NCBI RefSeq assembly: GCF_963678635.1
Contig: NW_026971109.1
Coordinates: forward strand, 1 to 54,460
Length of the DNA stretch: 54,460 bases
Origin: Symsagittifera roscoffensis
Lineage: Eukaryota; Xenacoelomorpha; Acoela; Convolutidae
Direction: 5' to 3'
How positions within the stretch are numbered: the first letter of the stretch is position 1; every line of letters begins with the position of its first letter. Shown here in pieces: positions 8,716-19,116 of the stretch. The notes below the pieces were generated by a model that searched no databases, was not told where the DNA came from, and saw only the letters and a list, made by a program, of their open reading frames with translations. Both the position numbers and the translations under genes were made by a program.

Positions 8716-10500
8716 GATCATGAAGAGTACGTGAGAGGGCTCATCATGAAATATGGTCCGAGGTGTTTCTTCTGTAATTTGGAGGGACACTTCAAGTCGG
8801 ATTGTACTCAATTTTGGGACGCAGTAGCGGACGCGAAACATCCCCGCCACGAAGAGGCGCTTTCGGGGGTCAAGGCCAGTCGAGCACGTCTGATGAACGA
8901 GGCTGAATCTCGGAAAAAGGAGACGACACCGAGCACTTTCACGACCAAAAAGGTTAAGACGTGGCCTGACGAGGTGGTAGCCTCGAACCTCGGAACAGAG
9001 TCGTCTAGCCCACTCAAGGTGGATTACGGCCTGGCGGCAAGGACAGCTCTGCAGAATGTCAAACAGGACCTAGCCACGAAAGAAGTGGAGCAATGGGTAA
9101 GGTCGGAGCTGGAGAGCACAGATCTTCGGGAAAGTCTTAATGTCCTGAGTAAAACGACAAGAGCAGAAGACGAAAAAGAGCCCAAGAAACAGGGACTAAA
9201 ACTGAACGTTATATCTGGCAAGACTTTCGGCATGACGAAGGCGGGGACCAAAATTATGTCTATCATCTCAATCGCAGGGCACCAGGTGGTCAAGAACTTG
9301 AGCGAGCCATCCGAGATTACACTAGTCCACCTGGACATCTATGCCGACTACCTGAAGGAGAAGGATCCCAAACTGGAATCCAGGGCAGTGCGAGCGCTGC
9401 TCACAACGGGAGGTCCGAGGCTGATGAAAGTGGACGGACATTATATCGATGTCCATGGCCCTTACCCGATTCTGATGAATGTGGATGGCATCAATATCTA
9501 CACGAAAGCTCACATAACTGATGCGAACGATCAGGTTGGCCAGATATACATTGGTCAAGAGGAGCTGAAGGTCAGACGAATCGGACACAACGCGATGCTC
9601 GAACAAGATGCTGTGCATATTGGTTGCGAGGCAGATCTGGCCGCACACGTTCTGGACGTGCAAGGCAGACAACTTTCAGTAAAGGGACTGCTAGACACGG
9701 GAGCAGTAGTTAGTGTCATGCCAGTCAATACTTGGACCGACATGGGTTTTGATAAGTCGGATCTCATACCGACAAACATCAGGTTGGCAGCTGCCAATCA
9801 GGGAGCGATCTATGTCGCCGGACGAACTCCGATCATCTCACTGCAGCTCGGAGGGAGACATCTTTGGATGAGCTTCCTAGTAGTAGAGAATTTGGATGAA
9901 TCCGACCAGTTCATCCTAGGAAGGGATTTCGTTCGCAACTTTGACGTCACGATCGATCTCAATGACGGATTGATTAGGATCAAGGATCCTGAAAGAATGT
10001 ATGAGAAAAGACCCCTTAATAAGATCTTAATTAATCAGGCCAAGGTGCCGATTTTTCTGGATCGAAAAGTTAGATTAAAACCGAACCAAGCCGTAGTAGC
10101 GACGTTTAGGATGAGGAACTTGAATGAACTCAGCAATGACAGACAGGTGTGTCTGGTACCAAATCCAAACAGTAAAAGCTCGGCTATTTTAGGAAGAAGC
10201 TTCTCACTCACTCAGAGCGGACTGTGTGTGAGTGTGTTATTGAACACAGAAGCAACAACAGTGACAATACAGAGGGGAAAGAAACTTGGCTACGCTTTGC
10301 CTCTGAACACAGACTTTCTGAGTGTGGAGAACTTGAAGAAGTTTGATGTAACTAAATGTCCATTACATGCGAACCAAGAATGTATAATGAAAAGAGTAAT
10401 TGAATTGAAATCTTCTAGGAAATTGTTTTCAATGAAGTCGGAAACAGATGATGGGCTGTCTAGTTGTTCCAACTTTCCTGAGAGGCCGACGGAAGCATAG
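8716..10500 (+). CDS. Gag end and aspartic protease region, fragment
   Basis: Same frame as gag, reopened after the TAG at 8713; the first ATG is at 8731. It starts with the second CCHC knuckle (CFFCNLEGHFKSDC) and a charged linker. Around residues 315-420 counted from 8731 is a retropepsin: LLDTGAVVSVM with the catalytic Asp at 9694, then a flap-like region, then FILGRDFVRNFDV near the end. The following 170 residues link to reverse transcriptase. A second TAG (GCA TAG at 10498, GAG in element 2) ends the piece. Without suppression of both stops no protease or polymerase would be made from the gag start. Confidence 0.85.
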   Translation, partial: DHEEYVRGLIMKYGPRCFFCNLEGHFKSDCTQFWDAVADAKHPRHEEALSGVKASRARLMNEAESRKKETTPSTFTTKKVKTWPDEVVASNLGTESSSPLKVDYGLAARTALQNVKQDLATKEVEQWVRSELESTDLRESLNVLSKTTRAEDEKEPKKQGLKLNVISGKTFGMTKAGTKIMSIISIAGHQVVKNLSEPSEITLVHLDIYADYLKEKDPKLESRAVRALLTTGGPRLMKVDGHYIDVHGPYPILMNVDGINIYTKAHITDANDQVGQIYIGQEELKVRRIGHNAMLEQDAVHIGCEADLAAHVLDVQGRQLSVKGLLDTGAVVSVMPVNTWTDMGFDKSDLIPTNIRLAAANQGAIYVAGRTPIISLQLGGRHLWMSFLVVENLDESDQFILGRDFVRNFDVTIDLNDGLIRIKDPERMYEKRPLNKILINQAKVPIFLDRKVRLKPNQAVVATFRMRNLNELSNDRQVCLVPNPNSKSSAILGRSFSLTQSGLCVSVLLNTEATTVTIQRGKKLGYALPLNTDFLSVENLKKFDVTKCPLHANQECIMKRVIELKSSRKLFSMKSETDDGLSSCSNFPERPTEA

Positions 10501-13227
10501 TTAGCAGCGAATAGGCCTGTTCTACCTGAGATAGAACATCTGAAGGGTAAAATATCTGACAAGGAACTAGATTCGCTCAGGGCGGTGCTAGATCGGAACG
10601 CAGACGTTTTTTCGAAACATAAGGCCGACATAGGTTGTTGCAATTTTGTAGAGCACGAGATTGAGATAGAAGAGGGCTCGGTACCTCATAGGGAAGGGGC
10701 GAGAAGAATGACCCCAAACAAGTCAGAAGCGTGTAGGAAGGAAATCGAGATGTTAATGGAGTACGACATGATCGAGCCGTCGAAGTCCCCATGGGCTTGT
10801 GGTGTGGTCATGGCGAAAAAGAAAGGGGGACAACTCAGATTTTGTTGTGATTTCCGTTATCTGAACGCAGTGACTATAAAGGACGCATACCCGATTCCCC
10901 GCATCGATGAGAGCCTATCCAAGCTGGGAGACGCTAAGTTCTTCACGACGTTGGATTTGGGCTCAGCATTCTGGCAAGTGCCACTCAGAAAGCAAGATCG
11001 AGAGAAAACAGGTTTCGCGTGTGAGCTGGGACTGTTCCAGTGGAAGAGGATGCCATTCGGATTGTGCAACGCGACGGCCACATTCCAGCGACTGATGGCT
11101 CAGGCACTCACGAGCGTCACTAAGAAGTATGGGAATCTCATCATGTGTTATGTCGATGATGTAGTGATTGCAACACCAACCTTAGAAGACCACATAGAGA
11201 GGTTGGAGGAGGTGTTTTCTTGCATGAAGCAGGCGGGTCTGAAATGCAAACCCTCTAAGTGTGAAATCCTCAGGGATTCCATAAAGTATCTGGGCCGCCT
11301 GGTTGACAAACATGGAGTGAGACCAGATCCCGAAGCGGTTGAAGCGGTGCTGACCTGGAAGGCACCTAAAACAGATACACAGCTGATGAGTTTTCTTGGA
11401 TTCGCAAATTATTATCGGGAGCTCATCAAGGGGTATGCTGACAAAATATACCCCATGCAGAGGTTGATGAGGAACAAGGGCAAAAAGTTCACCTGGACTG
11501 ATGAGGCACAAGTCTCATTTGAAAACATCAAACGTGAACTTTGCGAGGCACCGGTCCTCGGCATGCCAACGGAGAAGGGAATGTTCGTGCTGGACACGGA
11601 TGCATCAGTGGTTGCGATATCGGGCATACTTCACCAGGAACAGGAGTGGAACGGGAGAACAGTTCTTCGTCCGATAGCCTACGGGAGTAAAGTCCTGAGT
11701 GATACTGAAATGAAGTACGGCGCACCAAAAGCGGAGATGTTTGCAGTGATCACGTTCGTGGAGAAATACAGGGCCTACCTGGGGAGTGCTCCCTTCAAGT
11801 TACGCGTGGATAATCGTGCCCTTTCCTGGCTGAAAACCTATTCGATGGACCAAAGCTATATTGGTCGTTGGATCGTGCGCCTGGATGGATACCACATGAT
11901 CATAGAGCACCGTACCCGTGACAAGCACCAGAACGCAGATAGCCTCAGTAAAAAGACAGAATTTTATGAGCGCCTCGAGGAGAAGCAGGCTAACCAATCA
12001 GAGATCAAAGACGGGTTTTCCTTTCTGGACAAAGAAACCTACGATAAGCTGCCACTTACTAGATGGTTAGACAAATCAGGACATCCTATACCTGGACACC
12101 CTGACCTTCCAGTGGAGACGGCCGCGGAGATAAAGCTTTTAGCCAGAGGCGAACCCGTTCCGTTGGACCTGCTAGTCCGATCCAACTTGGTACAGCAAGA
12201 ACTGACCAGGCTGGGTATAAACAGCATCGCTTTATTGAATAAGACGGTGAACGTGGCGCCGGAAGTCATGGGAAAACTCCGTGACTTGTTGGATAGGGAA
12301 GTGAATAGGCATGATCGTGAATGGATGGAGACCATGCAGAGGTTGACTGTCACCGAGAGAACAGAGAAGAGGCCAGTGTCCATTCGCAGCCGAGGCGTTG
12401 AACGGGATTGCAGGTCGATCGTCAACCAGCTGATGACCTCGATGCCGAAAGAAGTATTGTTGAGAACTTCGTTCACTGAATATGGAACATCGAATCAAAA
12501 CCAAGCTACTGAGGAAGTCAGGATCAGGTCAAAAGCTAGCTTCACGAGGAGAGTGCACTTCACGGATGCAAAGGAGGAATACGAGCCAAGCCCAGATTGT
12601 TCGTCCGTGGACGAGACAATGTCCGGGGAGTCTGACACCTTCGAGCAAGTCAAGGACGACTTGTCTGAGGAGTCAGACACCCGTGAGCCCGTGCAGGACA
12701 ACTTGTCCGGGGAGAGGTTGACTAGACCACCTAGGGGCAGAATTCTGTCCGGGGAGTCGGGTTCAAAGCGACCAATGGACAGAGTTTGGTCCGGGGAGTC
12801 GAGAAACATCTCAGACAACTTGGGATATGATGTTGGAGAATCAGTTGACTCAAGTGTTGACTCGGGACCCCAGTCCTGGGACAACACGTCTGAAACAACT
12901 TCCAATTCCGATGTGTCAGAGATCGCAATCCACTCCTTGTTGGTAGACTGGAAGCAGCGTGGGCTGGACCGAGAAACACATCAGGATCCAGACAGGGACA
13001 GATACACCTCAGATGAAGAGGGCACTGTGATAGATAATGCCGCGGACGAGCTCGAGCTGATAGCAGTTTCAAAACGCCCAACCAGATTGCTGCCACATGG
13101 TACGGTCGTCCGTACCAATCTGGAACCATCTGCGCAAGAAGCGACGCCTTTGAAAAAGATATGGTGTGTCAAGTTGATGGACGATGCTCATGCTCCGGAG
13201 ATAATGAGTGGGCAAATGAAGTGGTGA
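10501..13227 (+). CDS. pol: Reverse transcriptase, RNase H and spacer, fragment of pol
   Basis: Open from the TAG at 10498; the first ATG is at 10585. The reverse transcriptase shows YPIPRIDE, TTLDLGSAFWQVPL, the FGLCNATATFQRLM block and the active site YVDD at 11149-11160. The Ty3-type RNase H follows, with the acidic residues in VLDTDAS, KAEMF, RVDNRALSWL and QNADSLSK. Then comes a spacer of about 320 residues, acidic and Ser-rich with repeated SGES motifs, before integrase. The frame ends in TGA at 13225 because one base is missing near 13216 relative to element 2, where the frame flows into integrase. The order RT-RNase H-integrase identifies Metaviridae. The spacer matches no domain I recognise. 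Confidence 0.9.
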   Translation, partial: LAANRPVLPEIEHLKGKISDKELDSLRAVLDRNADVFSKHKADIGCCNFVEHEIEIEEGSVPHREGARRMTPNKSEACRKEIEMLMEYDMIEPSKSPWACGVVMAKKKGGQLRFCCDFRYLNAVTIKDAYPIPRIDESLSKLGDAKFFTTLDLGSAFWQVPLRKQDREKTGFACELGLFQWKRMPFGLCNATATFQRLMAQALTSVTKKYGNLIMCYVDDVVIATPTLEDHIERLEEVFSCMKQAGLKCKPSKCEILRDSIKYLGRLVDKHGVRPDPEAVEAVLTWKAPKTDTQLMSFLGFANYYRELIKGYADKIYPMQRLMRNKGKKFTWTDEAQVSFENIKRELCEAPVLGMPTEKGMFVLDTDASVVAISGILHQEQEWNGRTVLRPIAYGSKVLSDTEMKYGAPKAEMFAVITFVEKYRAYLGSAPFKLRVDNRALSWLKTYSMDQSYIGRWIVRLDGYHMIIEHRTRDKHQNADSLSKKTEFYERLEEKQANQSEIKDGFSFLDKETYDKLPLTRWLDKSGHPIPGHPDLPVETAAEIKLLARGEPVPLDLLVRSNLVQQELTRLGINSIALLNKTVNVAPEVMGKLRDLLDREVNRHDREWMETMQRLTVTERTEKRPVSIRSRGVERDCRSIVNQLMTSMPKEVLLRTSFTEYGTSNQNQATEEVRIRSKASFTRRVHFTDAKEEYEPSPDCSSVDETMSGESDTFEQVKDDLSEESDTREPVQDNLSGERLTRPPRGRILSGESGSKRPMDRVWSGESRNISDNLGYDVGESVDSSVDSGPQSWDNTSETTSNSDVSEIAIHSLLVDWKQRGLDRETHQDPDRDRYTSDEEGTVIDNAADELELIAVSKRPTRLLPHGTVVRTNLEPSAQEATPLKKIWCVKLMDDAHAPEIMSGQMKW

Positions 13228-14216
13228 AGACGTATTTGAAAGCCAGGTACAGGCTGTCGGATCTCCTGAGGGCTCAACGAAATGATAGAATGACGAGCAG
13301 TCTGAAAAGATGGATCGAGAATGGAGCACCTGACAAGGGAGACTTGGAAGAAGACAGCTACAAAATCCTGAAGCAGTTTTACCTGAAGAAGAAAGACTTG
13401 TTGTACCTGAATAAGGACGGAATCGTAGCCTGTAAGCGCAAGGAGGAGGACAAGGTCCTTTATAAATACAATTCAATAGTGTTACCACAGTTGTACCAGA
13501 CCGAATTGCTCTTTCGCTCACATGATCAGATGGGACATCAAGGCGTGGACAAAGTGTATAACAGGATACAAAAACGATTCGAATGGCCGGGATTGAAGAA
13601 GGCTTGTGAGAATTGGATAGCCGCATGCCTGTCTTGTCAACAGGCAAAGGATCCCAGGAAACTAAGGTTCCCCCTACAGTCAATAGAATCGTCAGGTTTC
13701 AACGAAGTGGTGCAAATTGATCATCAGAAAATCTGCATGACAGCAACGGGCTATAATCAGGTGCTGGTAATGATCGACCATTTTACGAAGTATGCGGAGG
13801 CAGCACCCTGCATGACAGCATCGGCAGAAGAAACGTGCGATCATTTGATAAACGTGTGGATAGCAAGGCATGGCTGCCCCATCACGTTCCAATCGGACAA
13901 TGGCAAAGCATTCGTAGGTGATCTCACGAAAGAGTTAATGAAAAGGTCGCAGGTAGCGAAGGCCCACTCGACCACTTATCACCCGCAAACGAATGGCCTA
14001 GTCGAGAGGCAGAATCGCACACTGGTATCCATGTTGAGAGTCTACTGCTCACGCTATATGGATGACTGGGACAAGCACTTGCCGCAAGTGATGGGTGCTT
14101 ACAACAGCACGGAGCATTCCACTACGGGAATAAGTCCGCATATGATGCTGACGGGTCACGAAAAAGCACTCCCGTTAACGTTCTTCTACCCTGAATATGA
14201 AGGGAAGAGGACAGCC
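11767..14216 (+). repeat. 2450-bp tandem unit, copy 1 of 4
   Basis: Runs from inside RNase H (TACAGGGCCTACCTGG) through the spacer and into the integrase core, ending AGGACAGC plus one extra C at the join. The join reads integrase ...GKRTA directly into RNase H YRAYLGS in frame. The unit is 2450 bp; adding the base missing near 13216 would make it a multiple of three. Confidence 0.95.
12701..12714 (+). promoter_or_regulatory. Internal copy of the polypurine tract (candidate central PPT)
   Basis: ACTTGTCCGGGGAG is identical to the 14 bases that precede the 3' LTR at 29324-29337. Three related TCCGGGGAG sites lie nearby at about 12621, 12748 and 12790. They coincide with SGES/SGER codons of the spacer, so coding could also explain the group. 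The same copy exists in element 2 and in every tandem unit. Confidence 0.4.
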
Positions 14217-15677
14217 TACAGGGCCTACCTGGGGAGTGCTCCCTTCAAGTTACGCGTGGATAATCGTGCCCTTTCCTGGCTGAAAACCTATTCGATGGAC
14301 CAAAGCTATATTGGTCGTTGGATCGTGCGCCTGGATGGATACCACATGATCATAGAGCACCGTACCCGTGACAAGCACCAGAACGCAGATAGCCTCAGTA
14401 AAAAGACAGAATTTTATGAGCGCCTCGAGGAGAAGCAGGCTAACCAATCAGAGATCAAAGACGGGTTTTCCTTTCTGGACAAAGAAACCTACGATAAGCT
14501 GCCACTTACTAGGTGGTTAGACAAATCAGGACATCCTATACCTGGACACCCTGACCTTCCAGTGGAGACGGCCGCGGAGATAAAGCTTTTAGCCAGAGGC
14601 GAACCCGTTCCGTTGGACCTGCTAGTCCGATCCAACTTGGTACAGCAAGAACTGACCAGGCTGGGTATAAACAGCATCGCTTTATTGAATAAGACGGTGA
14701 ACGTGGCGCCGGAAGTCATGGGAAAACTCCGTGACTTGTTGGATAGGGAAGTGAATAGGCATGATCGTGAATGGATGGAGACCATGCAGAGGTTGACTGT
14801 CACCGAGAGAACAGAGAAGAGGCCAGTGTCCATTCGCAGCCGAGGCGTTGAACGGGATTGCAGGTCGATCGTCAACCAGCTGATGACCTCGATGCCGAAA
14901 GAAGTATTGTTGAGAACTTCGTTCACTGAATATGGAACATCGAATCAAAACCAAGCTACTGAGGAAGTCAGGATCAGGTCAAAAGCTAGCTTCACGAGGA
15001 GAGTGCACTTCACGGATGCAAAGGAGGAATACGAGCCAAGCCCAGATTGTTCGTCCGTGGACGAGACAATGTCCGGGGAGTCTGACACCTTCGAGCAAGT
15101 CAAGGACGACTTGTCTGAGGAGTCAGACACCCGTGAGCCCGTGCAGGACAACTTGTCCGGGGAGAGGTTGACTAGACCACCTAGGGGCAGAATTCTGTCC
15201 GGGGAGTCGGGTTCAAAGCGACCAATGGACAGAGTTTGGTCCGGGGAGTCGAGAAACATCTCAGACAACTTGGGATATGATGTTGGAGAATCAGTTGACT
15301 CAAGTGTTGACTCGGGACCCCAGTCCTGGGACAACACGTCTGAAACAACTTCCAATTCCGATGTGTCAGAGATCGCAATCCACTCCTTGTTGGTAGACTG
15401 GAAGCAGCGTGGGCTGGACCGAGAAACACATCAGGATCCAGACAGGGACAGATACACCTCAGATGAAGAGGGCACTGTGATAGATAATGCCGCGGACGAG
15501 CTCGAGCTGATAGCAGTTTCAAAACGCCCAACCAGATTGCTGCCACATGGTACGGTCGTCCGTACCAATCTGGAACCATCTGCGCAAGAAGCGACGCCTT
15601 TGAAAAAGATATGGTGTGTCAAGTTGATGGACGATGCTCATGCTCCGGAGATAATGAGTGGGCAAATGAAGTGGTGA
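13161..15677 (+). CDS. Integrase copy 1 fused to a second RNase H end and spacer
   Basis: True homology starts near 13218, where the frame continues the pol sequence lost by the one-base deletion; the ATG at 13161 is simply the first in frame. The integrase has an HHCC zinc region (SHDQMGHQG, later CLSCQQAK) and a D,D-35-E type core with QIDHQK, QSDNGKAF and HPQTNGLVERQNR. After GKRTA it passes in frame into the C-terminal third of RNase H and the whole spacer again, ending at the TGA that marks the same base loss in copy 2. The RNase H part lacks the first catalytic residues. The protein is a duplication product, not a family-typical form. Confidence 0.85.
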   Translation: MVCQVDGRCSCSGDNEWANEVVKTYLKARYRLSDLLRAQRNDRMTSSLKRWIENGAPDKGDLEEDSYKILKQFYLKKKDLLYLNKDGIVACKRKEEDKVLYKYNSIVLPQLYQTELLFRSHDQMGHQGVDKVYNRIQKRFEWPGLKKACENWIAACLSCQQAKDPRKLRFPLQSIESSGFNEVVQIDHQKICMTATGYNQVLVMIDHFTKYAEAAPCMTASAEETCDHLINVWIARHGCPITFQSDNGKAFVGDLTKELMKRSQVAKAHSTTYHPQTNGLVERQNRTLVSMLRVYCSRYMDDWDKHLPQVMGAYNSTEHSTTGISPHMMLTGHEKALPLTFFYPEYEGKRTAYRAYLGSAPFKLRVDNRALSWLKTYSMDQSYIGRWIVRLDGYHMIIEHRTRDKHQNADSLSKKTEFYERLEEKQANQSEIKDGFSFLDKETYDKLPLTRWLDKSGHPIPGHPDLPVETAAEIKLLARGEPVPLDLLVRSNLVQQELTRLGINSIALLNKTVNVAPEVMGKLRDLLDREVNRHDREWMETMQRLTVTERTEKRPVSIRSRGVERDCRSIVNQLMTSMPKEVLLRTSFTEYGTSNQNQATEEVRIRSKASFTRRVHFTDAKEEYEPSPDCSSVDETMSGESDTFEQVKDDLSEESDTREPVQDNLSGERLTRPPRGRILSGESGSKRPMDRVWSGESRNISDNLGYDVGESVDSSVDSGPQSWDNTSETTSNSDVSEIAIHSLLVDWKQRGLDRETHQDPDRDRYTSDEEGTVIDNAADELELIAVSKRPTRLLPHGTVVRTNLEPSAQEATPLKKIWCVKLMDDAHAPEIMSGQMKW

Positions 15678-16666
15678 AGACGTATTTGAAAGCCAGGTAC
15701 AGGCTGTCGGATCTCCTGAGGGCTCAACGAAATGATAGAATGACGAGCAGTCTGAAAAGATGGATCGAGAATGGAGCACCTGACAAGGGAGACTTGGAAG
15801 AAGACAGCTACAAAATCCTGAAGCAGTTTTACCTGAAGAAGAAAGACTTGTTGTACCTGAATAAGGACGGAATCGTAGCCTGTAAGCGCAAGGAGGAGGA
15901 CAAGGTCCTTTATAAATACAATTCAATAGTGTTACCACAGTTGTACCAGACCGAATTGCTCTTTCGCTCACATGATCAGATGGGACATCAAGGCGTGGAC
16001 AAAGTGTATAACAGGATACAAAAACGATTCGAATGGCCGGGATTGAAGAAGGCTTGTGAGAATTGGATAGCCGCATGCCTGTCTTGTCAACAGGCAAAGG
16101 ATCCCAGGAAACTAAGGTTCCCCCTACAGTCAATAGAATCGTCAGGTTTCAACGAAGTGGTGCAAATTGATCATCAGAAAATCTGCATGACAGCAACGGG
16201 CTATAATCAGGTGCTGGTAATGATCGACCATTTTGAGAAGTATGCGGAGGCAGCACCCTGCATGACAGCATCGGCAGAAGAAACGTGCGATCATTTGATA
16301 AACGTGTGGATAGCAAGGCATGGCTGCCCCATCACGTTCCAATCGGACAATGGCAAAGCATTCGTAGGTGATCTCACGAAAGAGTTAATGAAAAGGTCGC
16401 AGGTAGCGAAGGCCCACTCGACCACTTATCACCCGCAAACGAATGGCCTAGTCGAGAGGCAGAATCGCACACTGGTATCCATGTTGAGAGTCTACTGCTC
16501 ACGCTATATGGATGACTGGGACAAGCACTTGCCGCAAGTGATGGGTGCTTACAACAGCACGGAGCATTCCACTACGGGAATAAGTCCGCATATGATGCTG
16601 ACGGGTCACGAAAAAGCACTCCCGTTAACGTTCTTCTACCCTGAATATGAAGGGAAGAGGACAGCC
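14217..16666 (+). repeat. 2450-bp tandem unit, copy 2 of 4
   Basis: Nearly identical to copy 1. The visible differences include ACG to GAG at 16235-16237 (Thr to Glu after DHF), shared with copy 3. Confidence 0.95.
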
Positions 16667-18127
16667 TACAGGGCCTACCTGGGGAGTGCTCCCTTCAAGT
16701 TACGCGTGGATAATCGTGCCCTTTCCTGGCTGAAAACCTATTCGATGGACCAAAGCTATATTGGTCGTTGGATCGTGCGCCTGGATGGATACCACATGAT
16801 CATAGAGCACCGTACCCGTGACAAGCACCAGAACGCAGATAGCCTCAGTAAAAAGACAGAATTTTATGAGCGCCTCGAGGAGAAGCAGGCTAACCAATCA
16901 GAGATCAAAGACGGGTTTTCCTTTCTGGACAAAGAAACCTACGATAAGCTGCCACTTACTAGGTGGTTAGACAAATCAGGACATCCTATACCTGGACACC
17001 CTGACCTTCCAGTGGAGACGGCCGCGGAGATAAAGCTTTTAGCCAGAGGCGAACCCGTTCCGTTGGACCTGCTAGTCCGATCCAACTTGGTACAGCAAGA
17101 ACTGACCAGGCTGGGTATAAACAGCATCGCTTTATTGAATAAGACGGTGAACGTGGCGCCGGAAGTCATGGGAAAACTCCGTGACTTGTTGGATAGGGAA
17201 GTGAATAGGCATGATCGTGAATGGATGGAGACCATGCAGAGGTTGACTGTCACCGAGAGAACAGAGAAGAGGCCAGTGTCCATTCGCAGCCGAGGCGTTG
17301 AACGGGATTGCAGGTCGATCGTCAACCAGCTGATGACCTCGATGCCGAAAGAAGTATTGTTGAGAACTTCGTTCACTGAATATGGAACATCGAATCAAAA
17401 CCAAGCTACTGAGGAAGTCAGGATCAGGTCAAAAGCTAGCTTCACGAGGAGAGTGCACTTCACGGATGCAAAGGAGGAATACGAGCCAAGCCCAGATTGT
17501 TCGTCCGTGGACGAGACAATGTCCGGGGAGTCTGACACCTTCGAGCAAGTCAAGGACGACTTGTCTGAGGAGTCAGACACCCGTGAGCCCGTGCAGGACA
17601 ACTTGTCCGGGGAGAGGTTGACTAGACCACCTAGGGGCAGAATTCTGTCCGGGGAGTCGGGTTCAAAGCGACCAATGGACAGAGTTTGGTCCGGGGAGTC
17701 GAGAAACATCTCAGACAACTTGGGATATGATGTTGGAGAATCAGTTGACTCAAGTGTTGACTCGGGACCCCAGTCCTGGGACAACACGTCTGAAACAACT
17801 TCCAATTCCGATGTGTCAGAGATCGCAATCCACTCCTTGTTGGTAGACTGGAAGCAGCGTGGGCTGGACCGAGAAACACATCAGGATCCAGACAGGGACA
17901 GATACACCTCAGATGAAGAGGGCACTGTGATAGATAATGCCGCGGACGAGCTCGAGCTGATAGCAGTTTCAAAACGCCCAACCAGATTGCTGCCACATGG
18001 TACGGTCGTCCGTACCAATCTGGAACCATCTGCGCAAGAAGCGACGCCTTTGAAAAAGATATGGTGTGTCAAGTTGATGGACGATGCTCATGCTCCGGAG
18101 ATAATGAGTGGGCAAATGAAATGGTGA
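15611..18127 (+). CDS. Integrase copy 2 fused to a third RNase H end and spacer
   Basis: Same composition as the preceding frame (838 residues). The only protein change noticed is Thr to Glu in DHFTKYAEA, next to the first catalytic region. The frame again ends at TGA (18125) because the one-base loss is inherited by each unit. Confidence 0.85.
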   Translation: MVCQVDGRCSCSGDNEWANEVVKTYLKARYRLSDLLRAQRNDRMTSSLKRWIENGAPDKGDLEEDSYKILKQFYLKKKDLLYLNKDGIVACKRKEEDKVLYKYNSIVLPQLYQTELLFRSHDQMGHQGVDKVYNRIQKRFEWPGLKKACENWIAACLSCQQAKDPRKLRFPLQSIESSGFNEVVQIDHQKICMTATGYNQVLVMIDHFEKYAEAAPCMTASAEETCDHLINVWIARHGCPITFQSDNGKAFVGDLTKELMKRSQVAKAHSTTYHPQTNGLVERQNRTLVSMLRVYCSRYMDDWDKHLPQVMGAYNSTEHSTTGISPHMMLTGHEKALPLTFFYPEYEGKRTAYRAYLGSAPFKLRVDNRALSWLKTYSMDQSYIGRWIVRLDGYHMIIEHRTRDKHQNADSLSKKTEFYERLEEKQANQSEIKDGFSFLDKETYDKLPLTRWLDKSGHPIPGHPDLPVETAAEIKLLARGEPVPLDLLVRSNLVQQELTRLGINSIALLNKTVNVAPEVMGKLRDLLDREVNRHDREWMETMQRLTVTERTEKRPVSIRSRGVERDCRSIVNQLMTSMPKEVLLRTSFTEYGTSNQNQATEEVRIRSKASFTRRVHFTDAKEEYEPSPDCSSVDETMSGESDTFEQVKDDLSEESDTREPVQDNLSGERLTRPPRGRILSGESGSKRPMDRVWSGESRNISDNLGYDVGESVDSSVDSGPQSWDNTSETTSNSDVSEIAIHSLLVDWKQRGLDRETHQDPDRDRYTSDEEGTVIDNAADELELIAVSKRPTRLLPHGTVVRTNLEPSAQEATPLKKIWCVKLMDDAHAPEIMSGQMKW

Positions 18128-19116
18128 AGACGTATTTGAAAGCCAGGTACAGGCTGTCGGATCTCCTGAGGGCTCAACGAAATGATAGAATGACGAGCAG
18201 TCTGAAAAGATGGATCGAGAATGGAGCACCTGACAAGGGAGACTTGGAAGAAGACAGCTACAAAATCCTGAAGCAGTTTTACCTGAAGAAGAAAGACTTG
18301 TTGTACCTGAATAAGGACGGAATCGTAGCCTGTAAGCGCAAGGAGGAGGACAAGGTCCTTTATAAATACAATTCAATAGTGTTACCACAGTTGTACCAGA
18401 CCGAATTGCTCTTTCGCTCACATGATCAGATGGGACATCAAGGCGTGGACAAAGTGTATAACAGGATACAAAAACGATTCGAATGGCCGGGATTGAAGAA
18501 GGCTTGTGAGAATTGGATAGCCGCATGCCTGTCTTGTCAACAGGCAAAGGATCCCAGGAAACTAAGGTTCCCCCTACAGTCAATAGAATCGTCAGGTTTC
18601 AACGAAGTGGTGCAAATTGATCATCAGAAAATCTGCATGACAGCAACGGGCTAGAATCAGGTGCTGGTAATGATCGACCATTTTGAGAAGTATGCGGAGG
18701 CAGCACCCTGCATGACAGCATCGGCAGAAGAAACGTGCGATCATTTGATAAACGTGTGGATAGCAAGGCATGGCTGCCCCATCACGTTCCAATCGGACAA
18801 TGGCAAAGCATTCGTAGGTGATCTCACGAAAGAGTTAATGAAAAGGTCGCAGGTAGCGAAGGCCCACTCGACCACTTATCACCCGCAAACGAATGGCCTA
18901 GTCGAGAGGCAGAATCGCACACTGGTATCCATGTTGAGAGTCTACTGCTCACGCTATATGGATGACTGGGACAAGCACTTGCCGCAAGTGATGGGTGCTT
19001 ACAACAGCACGGAGCATTCCACTACGGGAATAAGTCCGCATATGATGCTGACGGGTCACGAAAAAGCACTCCCGTTAACGTTCTTCTACCCTGAATATGA
19101 AGGGAAGAGGACAGCC
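16667..19116 (+). repeat. 2450-bp tandem unit, copy 3 of 4
   Basis: Shares the GAG at 18685-18687 with copy 2. It also has its own TAT to TAG change at 18652-18654, and A for G at the RNase H/integrase frame break (ATGAAATGG near 18117). Confidence 0.95.
18061..18654 (+). pseudogene. Integrase copy 3, N-terminal part
   Basis: Holds the linker and HHCC zinc region and ends inside the catalytic core at TAG 18652-18654, which is TAT (Tyr) in the other copies. Integrase homology begins near 18118. Confidence 0.85.
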
